Part shown: positions 1 through 7,300 of the stretch, piece after piece
Layout of the letters: every line of letters starts with the position of its first letter
Numbering within the stretch: the stretch's first letter is position 1
Assembly: GCA_023417885.1 (NCBI GenBank)
Contig: JAEZED010000017.1
Coordinates: forward strand, 1 to 9,139
Reading direction: 5' to 3'
Source of the DNA: Planctomycetota bacterium
GTDB lineage: Bacteria; Planctomycetota; Phycisphaerae; Tepidisphaerales; Tepidisphaeraceae
Length of the DNA stretch: 9,139 bases
The notes under the pieces: model-generated
The model's database searches: none
Told to the model about the DNA's origin: nothing
What the model saw: only the letters and a program-made list of their open reading frames with translations
Made by a program: the position numbers and the translations under genes

Positions 1-1060
1 GTACAAGAGCTTCACGCGCGGCATCGCCGGCGTGACGCGCGACTACCAGGGAGGCAGCTACGACCCCCTGAACGAGACCAACACAACGCCCCCGGAGGAC
101 GCCCCCTTCGACGAGCCGTCGATGACCGCGGACCGCGTCGTCACGCTCGGCACGGACGTGGGATACGCCCCCACTCCCGACCCGTACGCCAACTTCGCGG
201 GCCGGCCGGTGATCGTCGTCACCCCGCACACCTCCGCTGACATCGGCGGGACGATCAACCCGGGTCTCACGGATCCGGGCGACACGGGATCGCAGCCGCA
301 GCCGGTGCTGGCCGCCGTGAACTCGCAGTTCGACAACTCCTTCGGCAACGACTACTGGGCCTCGCCGGTCGGGTTCGGCGAGGTGCACGCGCTGGAAGTG
401 ATCGACGGCATCGAGCCGGAGTATCTCGCTTCCGGCGCCAGCCTCCAGGTCGTGCTGGGCAGCTCGCTGGAGGACACGAGCAGCGACGGCGCCGCCGACG
501 CCGACGGCTTCAAGTACGCCGTGCCCGGCCCCGGCGTCGGCCCGCTGGATCCGGACAACCCGGAGTTCCTCGAGCGCTACGCGCGGTCCGGCCTGATCCT
601 CTTCGACGAGGAAGGCCACCTGATCCAGTCGCCGTACCGGATCTACGCATCGAGCCGGCTCGGCCGCGTGATCGGGCTGGACCTCGTGCCGGATCCCACG
701 AGCACGACGACGCCGCCGCTGATGCTGGAGGAGTACTTCCCGCCGGCGGCGTCGGCGATGGGCGTGGTGATCTACGACCAGTCGGCCTTCGAGGCCGCTG
801 CCAGCGCGGGAACGGCGCTGGTGTGGAAGGGTGGCTACATCGCCTCCATCGCGGACCCGGTCACGCCGTTCGACGCGTTCCTGCCGACGGATGGGGACGT
901 GCTGTTCCTCTATCCGCCCGCGAACCGGCCGCGCGATCTCGGGAGCCCGACGACCGGCGACTTCCGCTTCGACGAGTACGCCGAGGAGCGATGGCTGGAC
1001 GCCAACACGATCCCGCTGATGGTCAACCGCTTCAGCGGCACGCTGGTCGAGGGCGAGTGA
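1..1060 (+). CDS. Probable pseudopilin-like exported protein, 5'-truncated (C-terminal 352 residues)
   Basis: The frame is open from base 2 with no stop before the TGA at 1058-1060, so the gene starts upstream. The GTG at 32 is internal and I see no reason to treat it as the true start. The visible 352 residues have no membrane segment and no cysteine. They are acidic and rich in Asp, Pro and Gly. Hydrophobic strand-like stretches such as SGLILFDEEGHLI and AMGVVIYDQSAFEA resemble the beta-rich C-terminal region of GspH/GspG-like pseudopilins. The identity rests mainly on position: it lies directly before, and overlaps by one base, a clear prepilin gene, in the place where GspH or GspG often sits in G-H-I-J-K operons. 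The diagnostic N-terminal helix is outside the window, so the class cannot be proven. An unrelated exported protein is possible. Confidence 0.6.
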   Translation, partial: YKSFTRGIAGVTRDYQGGSYDPLNETNTTPPEDAPFDEPSMTADRVVTLGTDVGYAPTPDPYANFAGRPVIVVTPHTSADIGGTINPGLTDPGDTGSQPQPVLAAVNSQFDNSFGNDYWASPVGFGEVHALEVIDGIEPEYLASGASLQVVLGSSLEDTSSDGAADADGFKYAVPGPGVGPLDPDNPEFLERYARSGLILFDEEGHLIQSPYRIYASSRLGRVIGLDLVPDPTSTTTPPLMLEEYFPPAASAMGVVIYDQSAFEAAASAGTALVWKGGYIASIADPVTPFDAFLPTDGDVLFLYPPANRPRDLGSPTTGDFRFDEYAEERWLDANTIPLMVNRFSGTLVEGE

Positions 1061-1062
1061 TG
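1058..1062 (+). promoter_or_regulatory. TGATG stop/start overlap (translational coupling)
   Basis: The TGA stop of the first gene (1058-1060) shares its A with the ATG of the second gene (1060-1062). A weak purine-rich stretch, GAGGGCGAG, lies just upstream. This arrangement usually means ribosomes terminating on the first gene restart on the second. It supports 1060 as the start of the second gene. Confidence 0.6.
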
Positions 1063-2145
1063 ACGCAAGAGACCTCACCCGGCGCGTGTCGGCCCGGGCC
1101 GATGCCGCCAGCGACGCACCCGTACATGCCTGAGCCGCTTATGCCCGCGCAATCCAGCCAATCCGCCCCCCGCGCCGCTGCGGCCCGCCGCGGCTTCACC
1201 TTCATCGAGGTGATGTTCTCCGTCATGATCCTGGGCTTCGGTGTGATCATGGTCGCCGTCATGCTCCCGGTGGCGGTGCGCCAGACGCAGGAGACGCGCG
1301 AGACCAACGCCGGCAGCGCGATCGTGGAGAGCGGCTTCCACGAGCTGGAGACCGTCTACCTCACGGCCCCCGCCTCCCTGCGGTCGATGCTGCTGCCGAT
1401 CACGCCGGGCTACCCGGCGGCGACCGATCCGCCGCGCGTGGCGACCTACCCCAGCCACTCCGAGCCCTTCGTGGCGACGGTGGATCCTTCGACGACGCCG
1501 GTTCCGCTGCTGCACGCGACGCTGGGAAGCCGGGCCGACTCGGCGACGTTCCGCACGGCGTGGATTCCGTTCTACGTGCGCGAAGGCGCCCTGGCGCCGC
1601 GGCTGGCGAAGGTGGGCGTGCGGGTGCGCAACTTCGAGGAGTTCGTCCCGCTCTACTTCACGAACGCGGACAACTGCCCGCTGCCGGTGACGTTCTCCCT
1701 CCCGATCCCGACCGACTACAACCCGACCCTGGGCGCGACGCCGCGGGGCACTGTGGAACACCGGGAGCCGACCCTCGTGACGCTCGACGTGCCGACCGAC
1801 GGCGGGGCGGTCACGGGCCTCCAGATCGCCCAGGCGGCGGTGGAGGGGGCGGTGCTGGTGACGGCCAACCCCTCGACGGGTGCGATCCGGATGCTGACGC
1901 TGTCGCGGCCGGCGCCGGGGGACACGACGGGGCTGGTGTGGGAGCTGGCGCCGGGTGGCGAGGTCGAGGTGACGTTGTCGTCCGCGGGGGCGTTCGTTCC
2001 CGAGTTCGACTACAACGTTGCAATTCGCGCCTATCTGGTGGGTCGGTCGCTGAAGGATCCTTCACTGGCGTGGGACGCGGCGGACAACCCGTACGTCGGT
2101 CCGACGCAGGTGGTGCAGGTGCTTTCGGGGAAGCTGCTGCGCTAG
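1060..2145 (+). CDS. Prepilin-type minor pseudopilin, GspI/PilV-like
   Basis: This 361-residue protein has a class III (type IV prepilin) signal. RRG at residues 43-45 is followed by mature FTFIEV, with Phe at +1 and the conserved Glu at +5 (E50). A hydrophobic helix spans about residues 51-73. Prepilin peptidase should cut after G45, and the mature protein would join a pseudopilus through the helix. The helix style and the place just before a J-like gene favour GspI/PilV, but the 316-residue mature form is far larger than typical GspI (roughly 120 residues). The remainder looks beta-rich, and I recognise no known domain in it. Start choice: ATG 1060 overlaps the upstream stop and gives an unusually long 45-residue leader. 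ATG 1141 (M28) would give an 18-residue leader but has no good ribosome site. The only cysteine of the mature protein is C206. A T2SS role and a type IV pilus role cannot be separated here. Confidence 0.85.
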   Translation: MTQETSPGACRPGPMPPATHPYMPEPLMPAQSSQSAPRAAAARRGFTFIEVMFSVMILGFGVIMVAVMLPVAVRQTQETRETNAGSAIVESGFHELETVYLTAPASLRSMLLPITPGYPAATDPPRVATYPSHSEPFVATVDPSTTPVPLLHATLGSRADSATFRTAWIPFYVREGALAPRLAKVGVRVRNFEEFVPLYFTNADNCPLPVTFSLPIPTDYNPTLGATPRGTVEHREPTLVTLDVPTDGGAVTGLQIAQAAVEGAVLVTANPSTGAIRMLTLSRPAPGDTTGLVWELAPGGEVEVTLSSAGAFVPEFDYNVAIRAYLVGRSLKDPSLAWDAADNPYVGPTQVVQVLSGKLLR

Positions 2146-2197
2146 GGCGACCGGAAACGTGGTGGACGAAACAGAAGACCCTCGCCGAGTGTGACAC

Positions 2198-4180
2198 ATG
2201 CCCCAGACGCCGCTCCCCGCACATGCCGATCGCCCCGCCCGGCCCGCCGGTTCCGCCCGGCTTGGCCCGCGCCGCGGGTTCACGCTGACGGAGCTGATGA
2301 TCAGCCTCGTCATGGTGCTGCTGCTGGTGCTGGCGGTGTCGCGCATCTTCAGCGTGACGGCGACGACGATCGGCAAGGGAAACGCCACGGGCGAGGTGAT
2401 CCGCGGGCTGGACGCGGCGCGCATTGCACTCCAGATCGACTTCACCGGCACCGACGGCATCACCTACGGCGGGTTCACCGACGACTCGGGCCTTCTCCCC
2501 GGGCCGCGCCAGCCGTCGATCATCATCTACAGCACCTCCATCCCCGCCTTCATGAGCCAGCGGGACATGGAGGGGGACGCCGACTTCGACCCCTCGACGC
2601 CGCTCTTCGACCAGCAGGTCGCGATGACGACGCTCGACGCCGACAACGACGGCGTCGACGAGCTCACCTTCGGCCCGTTCCAGACGGGGCGGCGCTGGTT
2701 CCGAACCGACACGATCAGCTTTTTCACGGAAGGGCACGCCGAGTCGCAGACCAACCTGCGCGCCGGCGGCGGGTTCACCGGGGACATCGAGGGGCACGAG
2801 TCGTGGGTCTGGTACGGGCACGGCCGCGTGTACGACGGGATCAGCGCGCTCAATGCCTTCGGTTCCTACCTCCTGCCGGGCGAGGGGACTTCTGACGCCA
2901 ACCCGAACCACTACTTCGCCAACCAGTTCGTGCTCCTGCGCAACGCGATCATGCTCACGCCGCAGGTGGATCACGACCAGGATCCGACCACCGCGACGAC
3001 GGTCGTGGATGGGGACGGCATCTTCGCCGCCCACCTTCGCCCGCGCTGGGACACGCTGGTTCCGGACACGGATCTGTACTACGACGCCGGCGGCGGGCAG
3101 TGGGTGCCGAACCTCGGCCCGTTCACCTATGACCTGGGCGACATGGGCTCGATCTTCCCGGGCGGGCAGAGCCCGGTGAGGATCCACTTTGCCGCACCGG
3201 ATCCGGATCCTTTCCCGTCACCCCCGAACCGTCCGTACGAGCAGGGACACGAGTTCGTGAACGACGGCTCGCTCAACTACGTCGTACAGCAATCGCGCGT
3301 GGACATCGCCGGCGTCGACGCCGACGCCTTCCGCGAGCGGCTGAAGGTCGTGCAGCGCGAGGATGAGACAGGCGCCTTCAGCGGTCGGATCAACGGCCCG
3401 CTGGAATTCACGGCCTCTCCCCGGACCGAGACGTGGTACGAGCGGATGTTCGCCCGCTCGCCCGGCTCCGCCGTGACGCCCGCCGAGCGCGTGCGCAACG
3501 CCTTCCGCTTCTTCACCAACCCGCTCGTGCTCAAGCCGCTGCACGCCGGCGAGGCGTCGCAGGCCAGCGCCTACCTCCTCGGCGGGGCGGCCCAGTTCAT
3601 CGTGGAGTACGCCGGCGACTTCCTCACGCAGGACCTCGACGGCGTCACCACCGCCAACACGCCCGACGGGGTGATCGACTACACGGTCGACGCCGACGGC
3701 GTGCGCCACATCCGCTGGTACGGCATGCCGCGTGACGTGGACAACGACGGCGTCATCCCCGGCCCCGCGGCCGCGCCCGCGGACCTCCTGACGAGCATCG
3801 ACACGCGCCCGCTGGCCGACTACGTGATGGGGGGCGGGGCGATCACCGTCGACACTGGCTTCCCCTTCGAGAAGCGCCTGCCGGCCGCGTATGACCCGGC
3901 GATGCAGACGCGGGCGAACATCACCGATTACCTGGATCCGGCGCTCTACACGGCCAACTTCGACTGGAGCTACCTCGTGGCCTGGGGGCCGGGCGACTTC
4001 GACGGCGACCTGTACGGCACGCTCGACGCCTCCGCGCCCGCGGGGCACAACGACCCCGCGCTCCTGGGCGCGCCGATCGGCCCGGCGTTGATCCGCGTGA
4101 TCGTCCAGGGTCTGGACCGCGAATCCCGGTTGGAGGAGCCGATCAGCATGGAGCTGGTCTTCCGCGTCCCGGCCGAATGA
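2198..4180 (+). CDS. Prepilin-type minor pseudopilin, GspJ/PilW-like, enlarged
   Basis: This 660-residue protein has RRG at 25-27 followed by mature FTLTELMISLVMV, with Glu at +5 (E32) and a membrane helix at about 28-47. Prepilin peptidase should cut after G27. The start is firm: an in-frame TGA at 2192-2194 blocks upstream starts and no other start keeps the leader, although the ribosome site is weak. Order after an I-like gene and before a K-like gene points to GspJ/PilW. So does the C-terminal stretch (about 630-660), which ends in a strand of the type SMELVFRVPAE. Typical GspJ is near 200 residues, so this one is about three times larger. Conserved-looking core blocks are FIVEYAGDF at 467-475 and IRWYG at 505-509. 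Asp-rich loops of the DxDxDG type occur at 147-154 and 513-519, with a weaker one at 479-482, and may bind calcium. There is no cysteine. GspJ normally sits in the I-J-K tip complex. Confidence 0.8.
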   Translation: MPQTPLPAHADRPARPAGSARLGPRRGFTLTELMISLVMVLLLVLAVSRIFSVTATTIGKGNATGEVIRGLDAARIALQIDFTGTDGITYGGFTDDSGLLPGPRQPSIIIYSTSIPAFMSQRDMEGDADFDPSTPLFDQQVAMTTLDADNDGVDELTFGPFQTGRRWFRTDTISFFTEGHAESQTNLRAGGGFTGDIEGHESWVWYGHGRVYDGISALNAFGSYLLPGEGTSDANPNHYFANQFVLLRNAIMLTPQVDHDQDPTTATTVVDGDGIFAAHLRPRWDTLVPDTDLYYDAGGGQWVPNLGPFTYDLGDMGSIFPGGQSPVRIHFAAPDPDPFPSPPNRPYEQGHEFVNDGSLNYVVQQSRVDIAGVDADAFRERLKVVQREDETGAFSGRINGPLEFTASPRTETWYERMFARSPGSAVTPAERVRNAFRFFTNPLVLKPLHAGEASQASAYLLGGAAQFIVEYAGDFLTQDLDGVTTANTPDGVIDYTVDADGVRHIRWYGMPRDVDNDGVIPGPAAAPADLLTSIDTRPLADYVMGGGAITVDTGFPFEKRLPAAYDPAMQTRANITDYLDPALYTANFDWSYLVAWGPGDFDGDLYGTLDASAPAGHNDPALLGAPIGPALIRVIVQGLDRESRLEEPISMELVFRVPAE

Positions 4181-4209
4181 GCGCGCTGCGCGTGCGACGA
4201 TGCCCAACG

Positions 4210-4230
4210 CCCACCCGCTTCACGGGTGGG
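4210..4230 (+). repeat. Perfect 8-bp hairpin (CCCACCCG / CGGGTGGG)
   Basis: CCCACCCG at 4210-4217 pairs exactly with CGGGTGGG at 4223-4230 across the 5-base loop CTTCA. The stem is very GC-rich and should be stable as RNA. It is followed by AAACAG, not a T-run, so it does not look like a classical intrinsic terminator. It could be an mRNA-stabilising or processing hairpin, an attenuator, or one copy of a dispersed intergenic repeat. Confidence 0.7.
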
Positions 4231-4305
4231 AAACAGACGACGGACAACTGGGCACGTCGGACATCCCGTACCAATTGAGCAGACGAACGCGCTGAACGAA
4301 CCGAC

Positions 4306-4309
4306 AGGA
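4306..4309 (+). promoter_or_regulatory. Shine-Dalgarno site AGGA of the GspK-like gene
   Basis: AGGA ends seven bases before the ATG at 4317, a good spacing. It is the clearest ribosome binding site in the window and fixes the start that retains the 28-residue leader. The next in-frame ATG (4401) would begin inside the membrane helix. Confidence 0.65.
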
Positions 4310-4316
4310 TAGAACA

Positions 4317-7300
4317 ATGACGCGCCCGCATCTCCCCACGCATCTCCTCCCCGGCCGCGCCCGGCGCCTGCTTGAGCGCCGGCCCGGCGGACGGCGGGGC
4401 ATGGTGCTGCTCTTCGTCGTCGTGCTCCTGACGCTCCTGGCCGTGCTGGGCAGCGCCTACCTCGTCAGCAGCCGGATCGACGCCGGCCAGATCTCGCCCG
4501 AGAGCCGCGGGGGGGAGGCGAACATCTTCGGCCTCTCCGCCGCCGAGCGCGTCGAGCAGGTGATGGACGAGACGCAGATCGCGGTGCAGAAGAAGATCTT
4601 CCTGGACCTATTCGCCTACAACGGCATCCTCCCGGCTGCCGTCGACCCGACCACCTCCGTGCCCTCCGCGGCGCGCGAGCTGGGGGACGTGAGCACGCTG
4701 GGTGTCCCGACGCAGGGGGCCGGCGACGGGACGCCGGACCTGCTCTGGCGCGCCTTCGAGGTGAACCGGCAGGGGTTCATGCCCGTGCCCGCCGGCATTG
4801 TCGGAACTCCGCCGGCGGCGCAGGAGATCGGCATCTTCCGCCCGATGGCCCCGTTCATGACGACGCCGGCCGCCGGGCCCGCCCTGCGCGGCATCCATGA
4901 CAGCACCGGCGTGGCCGCGGCTTACACCGTTCAGTTCCCCTACTTCCACGTCGACGCGGTCGGCGGAACCGACCCGCACCTGGCCAGCCGGCTTCCGGTG
5001 TTCGACAACTTCAGGACGGCCTCGACCAACGAGTTCATCTGGCCGTGGGTGAGCGGCCCGATCGTCGGCGTGCCGAACTTCACGGTGGACAACATCGCGG
5101 TCGATCCGTTCGGCATGTTCGCCGATCCGGTGAACGGCCTGCCGCTGCTCGAGTTCGACTACGACGACCTCAACACGCCGGAGGTCGAAGGAGAGCGCTT
5201 CCGGTCGAACCTCATCCCGACCACGATCGGCCCGGTGGCCTATCCGCCGCCGCAGGAGGAGTATTCCCTCACCGGCGGGAACGCCGACTATTACAACGAC
5301 CGCCTGCGCGTCTGGCCGGCACTGGCGGGCGACTTCAACAACGACGGAACGGTTGACGCGAACACCGAGGTGATTCCCGCCGCCGACGCCGACGGGGATG
5401 GGGTGGCCGACAGCCTGCTGGTGCCGATCGTTTTCAACGAGGCCGCGCCCATCGGCACGCTCGACCGGTACATCGACCCGCAGACGGGGCACGCCTACCT
5501 CGTGGCAATTCGCGTCGTCGACAACAACGCGGCGATCAACGTCAACACCGCGCTGACGAGCCACAGCGATCTGCTGCTCACGCCGACGCCGATCGACCTG
5601 TCGGCGCTGGACTACGAGGCGACCTTCGCCTCCGCCCCGCCGAACGCGACGGTCGTCGGCCCCAACCGCGGGATCTACCCCTCGAACATCGGGCTGTACG
5701 AGCTGTTCAACATCGGCGGGGGCGGCAGCGGGATGCTGCGCTCGGATCAGTTCCGTTCGCTGCTTCCGCTGGCGCTTGGCCAGCCGGGCGTCGCCGCGGC
5801 CACGATGGACGTCAGCAGCACCAGCGGACTGACGCTGAACAGTGTCCCGATCCGCAACGACATGCAGTACGCCACGCTGGGCGAGCTGCTGTCGATGAAC
5901 CGCGACCGGATGCTCGACTTCCCGCAGCTCACCGCCAACGGCGTGGATCTGCTCCGGCCGTACCGGAGCGTCCAGGAAGAGCGCGCGCTGCTGGCCAAGG
6001 GCGGCGGCTGGCTGCTGAAGGACGAGGCGCCGACGCGCGTGGAGAACGCCGCGTTCGACGCGCTGCGCATCGCGGCGGGCAACTTCGTGCCGAACCCGGA
6101 GCTGATCTTCGAGTTCTTCCCGCTCGGGCCGGACATCGGCGTCGGCAGCGAGGCCACCGGTTTCCGGGGCAACAGCATCTTCCGCGCGCTCTGGGCGGCG
6201 CACTTCAAGCACGCCGATCCCGACATGACGACGCTGGCCGACTTCGAGGCCGCGTACGCGGGCGCCGGCGCCCTCGGGACGCGGTTCGGCAACGGCCCCT
6301 GGCCGCTCTCGCCGCGCGCGGCCCTGGTGACGCGCAACGGCGTGTCGCAGGCATTCCGCCCGCACTGGCAGAACATCACCGGCACGGACCTCTCCACGGC
6401 CACCCTTCCCAGGGGGATGCCCCCTTATGCCCCCTCGGCGCTGTCGCTCGTGCCCCACAAGCCGCCGGTCCGCGCCTCGGTGAACACCGCGGGCTTCTCG
6501 GAGCTGTGGCGGGCGTTCTGGAACATTATGGTCGTGGCCGACGAGTTCAACGCGACCGGGCCGACGACGCTGGTGCCTGCGTACACCGCCGTCGATCCGA
6601 ACACCGGCGCGACCACCACTGTGAACACCAGCGACCGGATGTTCCGCAACGACCTGTTCGAGTCGTTCGGCGTCGGCCCGGGCTCCGCCGTTCCGACCGA
6701 GTACCAGGTGCTGACGCTCCGCGCGGCGCTGGCCGCCATCAACACGCTCGACATTCGCGACGTGGACGACGCGACCAATCTCGCGATCACCCGCCTCACC
6801 GCCGCCGACGTCGAGCTGGAGCCTGACCCGGCCTCTCCGCTGCCCTCGACGTACTTCGCCCGCGTCTACGGCGGGGAGGCGCAGCCGTTCATCACGGAGA
6901 TGATCGTCGTCTGGGATCCGGCACTGACCGGGGTGATGTACGTCGCGATCGAGCTTTACAACCCGTATCCCTTCGACATCGACCTGAGCGACTGGTATCT
7001 GGTCGGCGTCGGGCAGCGCACGGGCACCGGCGCGCTCCCGTACGACATGATCAACCTCACCGGCACCGCGCCCACGGACTGGACGCAGTCGCTCGGCGAC
7101 GCCTTCCCCGCCGGCATCCCGGCGAACAGTCACATCGTGGTCCACACGCTCGCGGCGCCGCCGGCGCCCCTCGCGGCGCCGCCCGGGGGAACGCAGACCT
7201 TCGTCACCACGATCCAGCCGTCGATGCTGATGACCGGTGACGAGATCTCGCGAGAGATCTACCTGGCTCGCCCGCTGAACCCGGCGACGGCCGCCCTCAA

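Larger units (their letters stand above)
4181..4316 (+). other. Intergenic spacer before the GspK-like gene
   Basis: This 136-bp spacer is the longest non-coding stretch in the window. It holds a perfect 8-bp inverted repeat at 4210-4230 and an AGGA ribosome site just before the next gene. I see no convincing -35/-10 pair and no intact ORF. The spacer is long for an otherwise tight cluster, so the last gene may be controlled separately. Confidence 0.6.

Noticed and set aside
823..1059. Upstream extension of the I-like frame to an ATG at 823
   Set aside because: It would overlap the first gene by over 230 bases and push the prepilin cleavage site about 120 residues inward. The ATG at 1060, overlapping the upstream stop, is far more plausible.
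1811..3187. Minus-strand open frame of 458 codons spanning the I-like/J-like junction
   Set aside because: Arg/Val/Pro-rich shadow translation with no domain, lying across two well-supported plus-strand genes and their spacer.
4210..4236. Hairpin as a classical intrinsic terminator
   Set aside because: No T-run follows the stem on either strand; the next bases on the plus strand are AAACAG.
4275..4311. Possible promoter before the GspK-like gene (TTGAGC ... AGGATA)
   Set aside because: The two elements are about 25 bases apart and the -10 match is poor, so it is not a supportable sigma-70-type promoter.
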